The notes: generated by a model from the sequence alone, not told the origin. Numbered from the stretch's first letter, positions 24,722 to 34,368 are shown. The stretch: DNA of 64,000 bases from Verrucomicrobiaceae bacterium (GCA_027490195.1 JAIXYN010000085.1:1-64000); one strand, 5' to 3'. Made by a program: numbers and translations.

Positions 24722-27700
24722 ATGAGGACATCCTTAAGTGTTATTTTCTTCGGCTTTGCACTTTCTTCACATGCGCAGGATTACCAAGGTGCCAGCGCCG
24801 TGCTCAAACTGCTGGCAGAAAAGGCACAGGAGCAGCCAGCGGAGAAAAAGGCCGACCCCGTGGAGGAACTGCGCCTGAAAGTCAAAGCTCTCCGTTCTGA
24901 GGCCGCCGCCCTGGCACCTGTCGAAGCGGCCAAGCGCTGGCTGGCCCTGCTGGACGCCTACCTCACCATCCCTGCGGAGCAGCTCTACTCAAACCGCGCT
25001 TATGAAGACCGGCTGAGCCTGGGCACCATCGTCACCGCCCTGCCGCCTCCCGCCGCCTGGGAGGAAATCCGCACCCAGCTAGGCAAACGCAAAGGGACCA
25101 AGCCGTTGCAGGATGAGGCCCTGCGCCTGCTCGCCGCAGCGCTGCTCAGTGATGAGGCTGGGCAAAAGGAGTCCATCGGCCGCTTGCGCAAGGAGCTGGC
25201 ATCGCTCCAAAAGCTGGAGGACTACCAGAAGGAGGGCTACGAAGAAAGCATCAACGGGGTGGAAGAGGCATTGGTAAATCTGACGGGGTCTGATGCCGAC
25301 AAAGTCGCCGCCTTTGAAAAGCAACTTTCCCAGCTGGAGAAAGCCAATGAGCAATACCTCGAACGCCACGGAGACCAACTTGATGTCCCTGATCTGGTAC
25401 GCCTCGCGGACGAAAAACGTGCGACAGCCCTGCTGACCCGTGCGCTGAAGCTTGGGCTGCAGTCCTTGGACATTGATGGTCTCGCGACCCGCAAACTCGC
25501 GGCAGCCCTGGCGCTCAAGCACATCAGCACACTCAAAAAACCGCTGTGGGACCTCGTGCAGTCTCTGGAGGATGCACCGCTTTATGAAGCCTTGAAAAAG
25601 AAGTTTCCGCAGGAGGACAAGAATGGAGGCCAGGAATTTGCCGAGCGTGTTTATCTGGTGTCCCTGATTGCCTCAGGCAAAACCGGTGAGGCGATCAAAC
25701 TGGTGCAAACCCAGGCAGGCCGCCTGAAGGACGGTGATCGCCTTGATATGGATTTGGACGACCTCGATGGAATGGGACAGCAGGGGCTGGAAGCCAAGGT
25801 GCTAGGTTTTCTGCAACAACTGCTGAGCCAGGACCCCGGCTTTCCTTGCTGGCACCAGTTCATCGAGCTTTCCGCCCGTCAAAATGCATCCGCAGCAGCG
25901 CTGGAACTGCTCGAAAAGAGCCTGGCCAAGCCCGGGCTTGCCGCTGATGTGCGGAACGACCTGCAATCCCACCACTACCAGGCCCTGCTCGCGGCGGACA
26001 AACGTGAGGAGGGAGCACAAGTGCTGCGAGATCTGATCAAGGCAGGCCCGCGCAACGCCGTCACGGATGGCAAGTCTCAGGCACAGGAAACACGCCAGCG
26101 CTGGGAACAAGTGGGCGTCCATGTCACGGAGGAAATGCTCAGCCGCTTCCAGAACGAGTCCAGAGGACGTGCCTCGGGAGGTCAGAACGAGCATGTCAGT
26201 TTATGCGCAAAACTGGCGGATTTGGGACGCTTGCTCGGCAAACCGGAATGGATCGAAGAGGCCCTGGCCGCCGCCATCGCCACCACTGAATCCATGCCGG
26301 CCACCGATCCTAATCGTGAATCGGTCGTAGATTCGTTGGTGGACCTGCTGATGGATCATCAACGGGGCCCCAAAGCGGAGGCCGTGATGGTGGAGCTCCT
26401 CGCAGCACAGGTGGTGCCAGACAAACAACAGCGTGGTCGTCAGCGGCTTGACAGAGCCCTGGGCAAACTTGCAGAAATCTATTCGCAGGCAGGCCGCCAC
26501 GCTGATGTGCTGGCCTTGTTTGAGCAGTCACCCGACTGGGGGGCTCCTGATCTGGCGGCGTTTGAGTCCAACAACATCGGGCGCACACCGCTAATGTTGA
26601 TCGCCGCCCGCGCCCTGCATGGTGTTGGGCGGACTGAAGACGCACGGCGTGTCATCCGCCGCACGGTGCAGGATTACCCGGGGCAGGACAGCGTTTATGA
26701 ATTGCTGCTGAGCGTGGGCGCAGAAAAGCCCCTCGAAGAACTGCTGGATCAACTGGCGAAACGCGACCTTTTCCAGGAACGGCCGCTCATCTGGAAGGCG
26801 CGTGTGCTTCTGGACGCCGGAAAGCTTGATGAAGCCGAAAAAGCAGTCCGTGCCGCGATCACCATCGACCCCAGTGACGGCGAGCAGGGCAAAGGCGACC
26901 GCATGCGCGCCTACGCCGTGTTGGCGGAAGTGCTGGAGAAAAAAGGCGATGCCGCCACCGCCAAAATCATGCGTGGGGCCGTGAGCGCCATCCGCAAGTC
27001 CGAGGCCGCAGACGACTGGTGGCAGGCTGGACTGCTGAGCGAAGCGGTGCGCCGCTACGAAGCCTCGCTGCTGGACTTCGCGGACGCCTACTGCATCCAG
27101 GCCCGGCTGGCGCTGCGGTATAGCGAAGTCGGCGATCTTGCCAAGGCGGAGCAGCATTACCTGCGCGCCTTTGAACTCATGCCCGGGAGCTTTGGCCGCG
27201 TGGAAAGCCACTGCTTTGGCTGCGAAGGCGCATTCCGGAGCCTGCAGGCGCAAAACGCAGCAGACAAGGTGTTCACCCATATTGCCAGCGTGCCACCGGT
27301 CAAAGCCCAGGTGTACTACCTGCTCGGCTACTTGCGCGAAGCTCAGGACCGGCCAGTGGATGCCGCCGAAGCCTATAGGAGGGCAGTGAAAACCGACCCC
27401 GATTACCTCAACGCCTGGAAGGAACTCTCCTCACTGCCGGAGGCCGCCAACATCCCGCGAGAAGAAAGTGAGAATGCCGCCCTCCAAATGTTCCGCCTGG
27501 ATCCAGCCGGCAGGCATTCTGGCCCCGATTTGAACCGCCTGCAAGATCTGCGCCGTCTCTGGGAAGCACTGCTGGCGGCTGAAAAAAACCTGCCTCCCAC
27601 AGAAACCGGCCCATTGCTGCCATTGACTGCCTCGAAGGCCAAAATTGAAGCTCACAAGGCCGCTGCTGGTGGCAGTGCGTGGGACACCTGGAGCTATCCA

Positions 27701-27799
27701 TCGCTCTTTTCACGCCGCACGGACACACGCGAACATCTGCTGCAGCATCCCACCGTTCAAACCATCGCCAACTTCATCGACAATCTAAACCGCAACTGA
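24722..27799 (+). CDS. Large secreted TPR-type repeat protein
   Basis: 1025 aa with a signal peptide ending SSHAQ (cleavage near residue 19). The body is almost wholly alpha-helical. Repeat units of TPR character are visible especially in the last 500 residues, such as KLDEAEKAVRAAITIDPSDG, AKAEQHYLRAFELMPGSFG and AAEAYRRAVKTDPDYLNAWK. It most likely is a periplasmic scaffold or interaction protein. Starts at 24653 and 24713 are also open; 24722 gives the cleanest signal peptide. No enzymatic domain was recognised. It is divergent from the SDR operon. Confidence 0.75.
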   Translation: MRTSLSVIFFGFALSSHAQDYQGASAVLKLLAEKAQEQPAEKKADPVEELRLKVKALRSEAAALAPVEAAKRWLALLDAYLTIPAEQLYSNRAYEDRLSLGTIVTALPPPAAWEEIRTQLGKRKGTKPLQDEALRLLAAALLSDEAGQKESIGRLRKELASLQKLEDYQKEGYEESINGVEEALVNLTGSDADKVAAFEKQLSQLEKANEQYLERHGDQLDVPDLVRLADEKRATALLTRALKLGLQSLDIDGLATRKLAAALALKHISTLKKPLWDLVQSLEDAPLYEALKKKFPQEDKNGGQEFAERVYLVSLIASGKTGEAIKLVQTQAGRLKDGDRLDMDLDDLDGMGQQGLEAKVLGFLQQLLSQDPGFPCWHQFIELSARQNASAAALELLEKSLAKPGLAADVRNDLQSHHYQALLAADKREEGAQVLRDLIKAGPRNAVTDGKSQAQETRQRWEQVGVHVTEEMLSRFQNESRGRASGGQNEHVSLCAKLADLGRLLGKPEWIEEALAAAIATTESMPATDPNRESVVDSLVDLLMDHQRGPKAEAVMVELLAAQVVPDKQQRGRQRLDRALGKLAEIYSQAGRHADVLALFEQSPDWGAPDLAAFESNNIGRTPLMLIAARALHGVGRTEDARRVIRRTVQDYPGQDSVYELLLSVGAEKPLEELLDQLAKRDLFQERPLIWKARVLLDAGKLDEAEKAVRAAITIDPSDGEQGKGDRMRAYAVLAEVLEKKGDAATAKIMRGAVSAIRKSEAADDWWQAGLLSEAVRRYEASLLDFADAYCIQARLALRYSEVGDLAKAEQHYLRAFELMPGSFGRVESHCFGCEGAFRSLQAQNAADKVFTHIASVPPVKAQVYYLLGYLREAQDRPVDAAEAYRRAVKTDPDYLNAWKELSSLPEAANIPREESENAALQMFRLDPAGRHSGPDLNRLQDLRRLWEALLAAEKNLPPTETGPLLPLTASKAKIEAHKAAAGGSAWDTWSYPSLFSRRTDTREHLLQHPTVQTIANFIDNLNRN

Positions 27800-27859
27800 C
27801 CTGAAACCGGGCAGAAGAATGCCGCGACAAGCGGCGTTGAGGGTGATACCCAGCACTGC

Positions 27860-28759
27860 ATGACCACACGACGCACTTTCCTTCGCAATCTCTCGGCCAC
27901 CGCACTCGCCAGCGCCCTGCCGACCGCAGCAGCGGAGCCAAAAAAGAACACCGTGTGTTTTTTCACCAAGCACCTGATTGGCCTGAGCTATGACGAGATC
28001 GCCACTCTGGGCGCAGAGGCGGGCTTCAATGGCGTGGAGTCACCGATCCGCCCCAAAGGGCACATCGAGCCGGAGAAGGTGGTGGATGAGCTGCCGAAGT
28101 ACATCGAGGCGCTGAAGAAGCAGGGCCTGGAAATGACCATCCTGACCTCCGGCATCAATGAGGTCAGCAAGGAGCAGCGCACGGAAGAAGTGCTGCGCAC
28201 GGCGGCCAAGCTGGGCGTGAAGCGCTTCCGCATGAACTACTACAAGTACGACCTCAAGCAGCCCATCTGGGAGCAGCTCCAGGCCGTGCGGCCCAAGATC
28301 AAGGACCTCGTGGCCCTGTGCAAAGAGATCGGCATCCAGCCCATGTTCCAGAACCACAGCGGCAAGGATTACTTCGGCGCACCCGTGTGGGACATCTTTT
28401 CCATCATGCGCGAGTATCCGGCGGCGGACTTCAGCTTCGCCTACGACATCCTGCATTCCACCTGCGAAGGCGGCCTGTCATGGCCTCTGGAGTTTAACCT
28501 CGTCAAAGACCACATCGGCGCCGCCTACTTCAAAGACTTCAAATGGGACGGCCGCAAGCTCGTCACCGTTCCCCTCGGCGAAGGCCAGGTGGACCCCGCC
28601 TACGGCAAGATGCTCATGAAAACCGGCTACAGCGGTCCGATTTCACTGCATCTGGAGTATTTGGAAGGGAATCCGAAGGATGCTGCGGTGCTGAAGGAGT
28701 TCCGCGAGGCGCACCTGCGTGATTTCGCGACGCTGAAGGGATGGCTGGGTTGGGCGTGA
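27860..28759 (+). CDS. Tat-exported sugar phosphate isomerase/epimerase family protein
   Basis: 299 aa. The N-terminus MTTRRTFLRNLSATALASAL is a twin-arginine signal. The mature part is a xylose-isomerase-like TIM barrel: EAGFNGVESPI, KRFRMNYYKYD, QPMFQNHSGKDYFG (metal His), FAYDILHST and ISLHLEYLEG at the C-terminus with the last Glu. Exported members of this family are abundant in Planctomycetes and Verrucomicrobia and probably act on periplasmic sugars; the substrate is unknown. Confidence 0.85.
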   Translation: MTTRRTFLRNLSATALASALPTAAAEPKKNTVCFFTKHLIGLSYDEIATLGAEAGFNGVESPIRPKGHIEPEKVVDELPKYIEALKKQGLEMTILTSGINEVSKEQRTEEVLRTAAKLGVKRFRMNYYKYDLKQPIWEQLQAVRPKIKDLVALCKEIGIQPMFQNHSGKDYFGAPVWDIFSIMREYPAADFSFAYDILHSTCEGGLSWPLEFNLVKDHIGAAYFKDFKWDGRKLVTVPLGEGQVDPAYGKMLMKTGYSGPISLHLEYLEGNPKDAAVLKEFREAHLRDFATLKGWLGWA

Positions 28760-28789
28760 GATCGTGAATCCTAGCTGGACGATACTATC

Positions 28790-29138
28790 ATGAGCTACGA
28801 CTACCTAGCTTGGAAACGGTCACCAGGCACAAAAACAGCGATGCTTGCCGATGTTTATCAAGCGACAGGAGAGGAGAGGTTCACCCGCGACGGCTCCTTT
28901 TGACACTGTTGCAGTAGAACGCGACCTAAAAGAGACATTCGGAAATGTAAATAGCAACCCGGATGGCCCTTTCCTTTACAGCATTGATCACGGAAATGCG
29001 TCGCCGTGAGTTACATTTAACGTGAATTACTCGCAAGTCGAAGCTGTGACCAACAATATCGTAACACTGGCCCTCCGTCACGGACTGATGGTCTATGATT
29101 CCCAACGGGGAGTTGTGTGGGGAAATAAACGAACGTAA
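28790..29138 (+). pseudogene. Decayed small gene with one frameshift and one premature stop
   Basis: The frame begins MSYDYLAWKRSPGTKTAML, reads ADVYQATGEERFTRDGSF and stops at 28901. Shifting the frame at this point continues protein-like sequence (VERDLKETFGN, then PFLYSIDHGNASP) to a TGA at 29007-29009. After that the same frame gives VTFNVNYSQVEAVTNNIVT, LALRHGLMVYDSQRGV and a natural stop at 29136. The premature TGA sits where a Trp codon (TGG) would fit. The whole is about 115 aa. Its GC is visibly lower than in the neighbours. Function of the intact ancestor is unknown. Confidence 0.65.
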
Positions 29139-29311
29139 CGCCGACCAACCATGCTCTGCCGCGTTTATCGGTGCGCCACAGGCAGGAGTATCAAAAGCCA
29201 CAACCATGAAGCCGAACTCCGTTGGCACTCGACAAATCTGTGGCCCATAGTGCAGAATACGTACTCGACAGATTTGTCGGCCATTCAATAGTTACTCTAT
29301 CCTACAAAAAT

Positions 29312-29995
29312 ATGGCGAGTGAGTTCTACTTCGAGATGACACCTGTCGACCAATGGCAGCCGCACGATCCAAACTCAATCGGCGGAACCCCGTGGCTTCC
29401 AACAGACATTGATTGGCCTCATTGTAAGCAGTGTGGTGAGCGCCTTACGTTCCTCATGCAGTTTACGATCGACGAGAGTCACGGCGTTCCGTTTCGGCCA
29501 GGAAGCCACTTTCTAGCGTTCGCGTGTTGGCAACATGACGATATTGCCGACCTACATGGAGGGAACTTGCCCAGTGAGTTTTGGACTGCCAGTGCAGGGC
29601 ACTACCAAATGATTCTGGCTCGACCAGAGGACGAGAAGAGGTTTCTGAAACTTGACGAACGGATCACCCCTCACCGCATCGAATTCATCCGCCGGACTGA
29701 ATCTATCGAGCATTTGGCGCCTGGATGCGACACAGGCGCGGATCATGCCAAGGTGGGAGGTGTGCCATGCTGGGCTCAAGATCCAGAAAGCTATAATTGT
29801 GGTTGCGGAGCTCCTATGCACTATTTCGCGATGCTTCCTGAAAACTTTGAGTTTCCAACAGCCAGTGGAGCGCCAATCCAGCCGAACGGCACGGGCGATG
29901 ATCATTACTTGTTGTTCCTCGGGAACGTCAATTACTTCATGGCATGCAGTAAGCAATGCTCCCCATATGCAGTCCTGACCGTAATGCAGAACTGA
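29312..29995 (+). CDS. DUF1963 (YwqG-like) domain protein
   Basis: 227 aa. The pattern GGTPWLPTDIDWPHCKQCG then LTFLMQFTID is characteristic of DUF1963 proteins, which resemble immunity-type SMI1/YwqG folds. Later Cys/His-rich pieces (CGCGAPMHYFAML, LLFLGNVNYFMAC) end the domain. The frame extends upstream to 29222 across a small inverted repeat (CGACAAATCTGT at 29229-29240 and ACAGATTTGTCG at 29268-29279), so the ATG at 29312 is preferred. GC is lower than in surrounding genes and it follows a pseudogene, suggesting acquired DNA. An immunity role is possible but no toxin is adjacent. Confidence 0.75.
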   Translation: MASEFYFEMTPVDQWQPHDPNSIGGTPWLPTDIDWPHCKQCGERLTFLMQFTIDESHGVPFRPGSHFLAFACWQHDDIADLHGGNLPSEFWTASAGHYQMILARPEDEKRFLKLDERITPHRIEFIRRTESIEHLAPGCDTGADHAKVGGVPCWAQDPESYNCGCGAPMHYFAMLPENFEFPTASGAPIQPNGTGDDHYLLFLGNVNYFMACSKQCSPYAVLTVMQN

Positions 29996-30293
29996 ACAAA
30001 GGATAACAATGGCGCTGCTGGACAACGGGAGGGACGCTTGTGGTCCTATCAACACCATCCGTAACTTGAATATCACCTGCTTCGTTCATGCACTCCGCCG
30101 CCCCTCCCGTGCCTGAGCTTGTTCGTTTGCCAGTCAGTGCAGGGATAAAAAAACTCTGATTACAAATCCGCACCTGGAACAGGCAGCCAAATGCTGCCTC
30201 TCGCTTTCCCCCTTGCACCTGCCCCACACAGCCCTTGCGCGCCCGCCGGAGCGCCCTAGAATCCGCTTCCCCCTCCCCCCTTCCACCCACGCA

Positions 30294-31373
30294 ATGAGCA
30301 CCCACGTCAAACTTTACATCCCTGGACCCGTTGAAGTCAGCCCTGACACCTACGCTGCGATGGCGCAGCCGATGATCGGGCACCGCGGCAAGGGGTTTCA
30401 GGACCTTTATGCTGAGATCCAGCCGATGCTGCAGACTCTCTTCGGCACGAAACAGCAGGTGTTTCTGAGCACTTCCTCCGCCTGGGGCGTGATGGAAGGT
30501 GCCATCCGCAATCTGGTGAAGAAAAAGGTTCTCAACTGCTGCAACGGCGCATTCTCCGACAAGTGGCTGGACGTGTCCAAGCGCTGCGGCAAGGAAGCCG
30601 AAGCCTACCAAGTCGAGTGGGGCCAACCCGTGCGCGCCGACGAGATCGACAAACGCCTCGCCACGGGCGAGTTCGATGCCGTGACCTTCATCCACAATGA
30701 GACCTCCACGGGAGTGCTCAGCCCCATCGCGGAAATCGCGGCGCTGAAGCAGAAGTACCCAGATGTGATGTTCATCACGGACTCCGTGTCCGGCTTCACC
30801 ACCGTGCCGGTGAACTTCGACGAACTCGGCATCGACGTGTTGCTCACCGGTTCCCAGAAGGCCTTCGCGCTGCCTCCGGGCCTGGCGCTCTTCACCGCCT
30901 CCGAGGCGGCGATGGCACGTGCGTCCACGATGAATGACCGCGGCTACTACTTCGACTTCCTGGAGTTCAAGGCGAACGGTGAGAAGAGCATGACGCCGAG
31001 CACGCCGTGCATCAGCCTCATCTACGGCCTGCGCCATCAGCTCCAGAAAATCTTCGCTGAAGGCGTGGACAACCGCTACGCACGCCACGCCAAACTCAAC
31101 GGCATGGTGCACGACTGGGTGCTCCGCAACGGCTTCGAATTCTTCGCCCCAGAGGGCTTCCGCTCCAAGTCTCTTACCTGCGTGGCGAACAACAAGGGCA
31201 TCGACGTCGCGGCCTTCATCGCTCTGCTGAAGAAGAACCACAGCATGATCATCGACGGCGGCTACGGCAAGCTGAAGGGCAAGACCTTCCGCGTGTCGAA
31301 CATGGGCGACGAGTCCGAAGCCAGCATCAGCACGGTGATCGCCGCGCTGGATGACAGCCTCGCCAAGCTCTAA
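30294..31373 (+). CDS. Class V aminotransferase (alanine-glyoxylate/serine-pyruvate type)
   Basis: 359 aa PLP enzyme. It begins KLYIPGPVEVSPDTYAAM with the GPxxV motif of the family; IGHRGKGFQDLY and FLSTSSAWGVMEGAIRN bind PLP phosphate. HNETSTGV and the Asp in TDSVSGFTTV contact the cofactor, and LLTGSQKAFALPPG carries the Schiff-base Lys. The reaction probably transfers an amino group between serine or alanine and glyoxylate or pyruvate. A strong terminator follows the stop. The 298 bp upstream hold nothing recognisable. Confidence 0.9.
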   Translation: MSTHVKLYIPGPVEVSPDTYAAMAQPMIGHRGKGFQDLYAEIQPMLQTLFGTKQQVFLSTSSAWGVMEGAIRNLVKKKVLNCCNGAFSDKWLDVSKRCGKEAEAYQVEWGQPVRADEIDKRLATGEFDAVTFIHNETSTGVLSPIAEIAALKQKYPDVMFITDSVSGFTTVPVNFDELGIDVLLTGSQKAFALPPGLALFTASEAAMARASTMNDRGYYFDFLEFKANGEKSMTPSTPCISLIYGLRHQLQKIFAEGVDNRYARHAKLNGMVHDWVLRNGFEFFAPEGFRSKSLTCVANNKGIDVAAFIALLKKNHSMIIDGGYGKLKGKTFRVSNMGDESEASISTVIAALDDSLAKL

Positions 31374-31421
31374 TCGCTTCGATCCCATTTCACCCCTGTC
31401 GGGTGATTCATTATTTGCCAC

Positions 31422-31453
31422 GAACGGCCCTGATTTCAGGGCCGTTCTTTTTT
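31422..31453 (+). terminator. Rho-independent terminator after the aminotransferase gene
   Basis: GAACGGCCCT-GATTTC-AGGGCCGTTC forms a 10-bp GC-rich stem with a 6-base loop, extendable by two pairs, followed directly by a run of T (31447-31453). It lies 49 bp after the aminotransferase stop. Confidence 0.92.
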
Positions 31454-31536
31454 GTGCATGCGGCAATTATCACAAAGCTGTTACGAGGTGGGACACGCGT
31501 TGGCACGCGTGATGCTATTATTAAATGTACCTTTAG

Positions 31537-31902
31537 ATGGAACCAACCCGCATCATTCCGATTTCATCAGCCCGCACCACTGCGAGCGCGCAACCCAGCA
31601 ACATCGTTCGTATGGAACCCGATCCTGGTCTCATCAAGATGGAGTCCTCCCAAGGACGCGAAATTTTGACAGGGGGCGACACCGAGTCTGCCCAGCGTTT
31701 CGCCGGAGAAGTGAAATACGTGAGCTACTTTGCGGAAAAGCTGGCGGAGACGCTTGGCATGCGCCGTTTGGAAATCGCCATCGTGGAAGATCGTGAAGGT
31801 CAGACCTCCATCAGCACGGGGGAGAAGGATGGCAACTGGCATGGAATGATCAGCAGCAACCGCCGTTCGATCAAACAGGTGCGCGAGTCAATGGCACGCT
31901 GA
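31537..31902 (+). CDS. Small hypothetical protein upstream of roadblock-like gene
   Basis: 121 aa. The N-terminal 45 residues are low in structure; an internal ATG at 31612 may be the true start. The rest (GEVKYVSYFAEKLAETLGMR, then LEIAIVEDREGQTSIS) looks like one helix and two strands, reminiscent of a half roadblock or profilin-like fold. It lies 13 bp before the roadblock-like gene and is likely cotranscribed with it. Function unknown. Confidence 0.55.
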   Translation: MEPTRIIPISSARTTASAQPSNIVRMEPDPGLIKMESSQGREILTGGDTESAQRFAGEVKYVSYFAEKLAETLGMRRLEIAIVEDREGQTSISTGEKDGNWHGMISSNRRSIKQVRESMAR

Positions 31903-31915
31903 TCCCGACTTTCTC

Positions 31916-32626
31916 ATGAGTTTGAATTCCGTGATCACCTCCGCAGCCTCCCTGCAACGCCTCGACGGCGTGGCAGGCGTGATGCTCTTCAAAGGCCGCA
32001 ATACCATCTACCGCCAGATGCCCTTCTCCGACATGCGTGCGGAAAACCTGCGGGAAATCATCATCCAGATGCTTGATGGTTACCGTCAGGTACGCCGTAA
32101 AATGCGCCAAGTCTTCCTGGAATTTGACGGCGGTTCGCTGCTCATCGCCATACAGGATGATGTGGTGATGCTGTTCTTCCTCACTTCTCGTGCGGATTCA
32201 GACCTCGCGGCCAGTGCTGCGTCAGTCATGCTCAATGATCACGCCAAAGTGCTGAACGAGGCCTCGACGGAATTTCAGGCTGTTGCTCCAACGGCGTCAA
32301 ATGCTGTCGAGGAGCTCGTCGTCACCAGCCCGCGCGCCTTGCAGCAGATCACCGAAAAAGCAGAGCTGATCAGCGGCACCACCAGCAATTGGTGGGCGTT
32401 GCGCAAGCACATCGAGGGCATCCTCGGCAAGGTCATGGGCCGTGCTCAGCTAACGATGATGATCGACCGCGTGCTGGCCAAGCGCGGCACGCCAGACCCT
32501 TACCGACTTTCTCCCGCCGAGACGCGCAAACTCGCAGTGGAACTCATCGAACAAGTACCCAACACCACCAAACGCCAGGCACTCATGAGCGAACTCGAAG
32601 CCGTGCTTGCAGATCACAAACTCTGA
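31916..32626 (+). CDS. Roadblock/LC7-like protein
   Basis: 236 aa. Residues about 1-105 follow the roadblock/LC7 pattern: LQRLDGVAGVMLFKGRN at the first strands, a long helix (LREIIIQMLDGYRQVRR), then FLEFDGGSLLIAIQDDVVML as the final strands. The C-terminal 80 residues (VMGRAQLTMMIDRVLAKRGT, ETRKLAVELIEQVPN) form a separate helical domain. Roadblock proteins regulate small GTPases such as MglA, but no GTPase gene is in this operon. The ammonium transporter follows only 4 bp after the stop, so the pair may be functionally linked. Confidence 0.6.
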   Translation: MSLNSVITSAASLQRLDGVAGVMLFKGRNTIYRQMPFSDMRAENLREIIIQMLDGYRQVRRKMRQVFLEFDGGSLLIAIQDDVVMLFFLTSRADSDLAASAASVMLNDHAKVLNEASTEFQAVAPTASNAVEELVVTSPRALQQITEKAELISGTTSNWWALRKHIEGILGKVMGRAQLTMMIDRVLAKRGTPDPYRLSPAETRKLAVELIEQVPNTTKRQALMSELEAVLADHKL

Positions 32627-32630
32627 TTTC

Positions 32631-34271
32631 ATGAAACAAACGCTCCTATTCATCACTCTGGCAGTCCTTCAGGCAGCTCCCCTGGTTCAAGCACAGGTGA
32701 CGCAACCAGCGCCGCCACCCGCCCCCGCGCCTGCCGCTCCGGCCATGGAGGGGAAGCTCGACAGCATCATCGGCAAGATCGAATACAATGAGCGGCTGGA
32801 CACCAAGCTGGATGGAATCATCACCCGTCTGGATTCGGGAGACCGTGTGTCCAGCAAGCTGGACACCATTTTGTCAGCCCTCAAGGAGCATGACCAAAAG
32901 CTGGAAAAAATTTCCACCACGCCCGCGACACCTGCGGCTGTGGCAGTTCCCGCAGCCGCAGCCGCAGCAACCCCAACACCTGCAGCTGCAGTGGTACCGG
33001 CAGCCCCGGCACCGCCCGCCTCGGGAGACCTCGGTGTGGTGCAATTAAACCTGAACGACGTCTGGATCGTCTTGACGGCCGCCATGGTGTTCTTCATGCA
33101 GGCCGGATTTGTCATGCTGGAAATCGGTGCGTGCCGTGCGAAGAACACGATCAACATCGTCATGAAGTCGTTCCTCGATTTCTGCATCTGCGCCATCGTC
33201 TTCCTGCTGGTCGGCTTTGCATTGATGTTTGGCAAATCCTGGAATGGGGTGATCGGCACAGACAGCTTCTGGCTTTCCAGCTTTCCCGGGGATCACAGAG
33301 TCTGGGTGTTCTGGTTCTTCCAGGTGGGATTCGCCGGTGTGTCCTGCACGATCATGTCGGGTGCCGTTGCGGAGCGCACCAAGTTCCTGGGTTATCTCAT
33401 GTATTGCGCTCTGTTCACCGCCTTGATCTACCCCGTCATCGGCCACTGGGCCTGGGGCAGCTTCGGCGGTGCCTTTGGCGTGGGTGATGGGACCAAAGGC
33501 TGGCTGGAGGCCCTGGGCTTCGTGGACTACGCCGGCTCCTCCGTCGTGCATGCCTGTGGTGGTTCTTGCGCGCTGGCAGGCATTCTGGCGGTTGGACCAC
33601 GAGCCGGCCGTTTCGGCCCGGATGGTTCGCCGCGATTGATCGCCGGTCACAACATCCCTCTCGTGACTCTGGGTGTCTTCCTGCTGTGGTTTGGTTGGTT
33701 CGGCTTCAACGCTGGCTCCTCCCTCTCCGGTGCTTCCATGATTGGTCGTCTGGTGGTCAACACCACCATCAGCCCCTCGGCTGCAGGCATCGCGGCCATG
33801 ATCTCCATGTGGTTCATTCAGGGCAGGCCTGATGTGAACATCGCCATGAACGGTGCACTCGGCGGCGCGGTGGCCATCACCGCCTGCTGCGGCAATGTGA
33901 CACCCGGAGCGGCCATCATCATCGGAGCCTTTGGTGGCATCATCACCACCGTGGCGACCATTGCCTTGGAACGCTGGAAAATTGACGATGCCGTGGGTGC
34001 CGTGCCGGTGCATCTGGCCTGCGGCTGGTGGGGCACGCTGTGTGTGGCCTTGTTTGATGAGAAAGGCTTCAGCATCCAGCGTCTGGGCGTTCAGGCTCTC
34101 GGTACTTTGAGCATCAGCGTCTATTCATTCGTTGTCTGCACAGCCGTCTTCGCCTTCATCAAGTTCTGCGTCCGCATCCGCGCCACGGAGGAGGAGCAGA
34201 TCAACGGCCTCGACTTTACCGAACACGCCGCCAACGCTTATCCCGACTTCCAGACCACGGAGCAGGCCTGA
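32631..34271 (+). CDS. amt: Ammonium transporter with long N-terminal extension
   Basis: 546 aa. A signal peptide (1-22) is followed by a Pro/Ala-rich and helical stretch to residue about 135, then the Amt/Rh channel of about 400 residues. Channel landmarks are MVFFMQAGFVMLEIGACR, DYAGSSVVHACGGSCALAG with the first pore His, WFGWFGFNAGS, and DDAVGAVPVHLACGWWGTL with the second pore His. It conducts ammonium or ammonia through the inner membrane. The about 110-residue segment before the channel would be periplasmic and is unusual. No P-II gene (glnK) is adjacent; the upstream gene is a roadblock-like protein. Confidence 0.92.
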   Translation: MKQTLLFITLAVLQAAPLVQAQVTQPAPPPAPAPAAPAMEGKLDSIIGKIEYNERLDTKLDGIITRLDSGDRVSSKLDTILSALKEHDQKLEKISTTPATPAAVAVPAAAAAATPTPAAAVVPAAPAPPASGDLGVVQLNLNDVWIVLTAAMVFFMQAGFVMLEIGACRAKNTINIVMKSFLDFCICAIVFLLVGFALMFGKSWNGVIGTDSFWLSSFPGDHRVWVFWFFQVGFAGVSCTIMSGAVAERTKFLGYLMYCALFTALIYPVIGHWAWGSFGGAFGVGDGTKGWLEALGFVDYAGSSVVHACGGSCALAGILAVGPRAGRFGPDGSPRLIAGHNIPLVTLGVFLLWFGWFGFNAGSSLSGASMIGRLVVNTTISPSAAGIAAMISMWFIQGRPDVNIAMNGALGGAVAITACCGNVTPGAAIIIGAFGGIITTVATIALERWKIDDAVGAVPVHLACGWWGTLCVALFDEKGFSIQRLGVQALGTLSISVYSFVVCTAVFAFIKFCVRIRATEEEQINGLDFTEHAANAYPDFQTTEQA

Positions 34272-34321
34272 GGAGAACTGGGGCGGTTGTTTGGGGTGAT
34301 GGGATCATCCTGGCCAAATGT

Positions 34322-34368
34322 CGAAACCAGAATGAGGAATGAGGAAGTCATTCCGATTTCTGGTTTCG
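34322..34368. repeat. Inverted repeat after the ammonium transporter gene
   Basis: CGAAACCAGAATGAGGAATGA (arm 34322-34342, 21 bases) pairs with TCATTCC...TGGTTTCG (34348-34368) with few mismatches and a 5-base loop. It probably ends the amt transcript, although no T-run follows. The remaining gap to 34512 shows nothing else. Confidence 0.65.

Noticed and set aside
28926-29288. 120-residue minus-strand frame in the low-GC patch
   Set aside because: It lies antisense to the pseudogene, whose plus-strand reading gives much better protein-like sequence.
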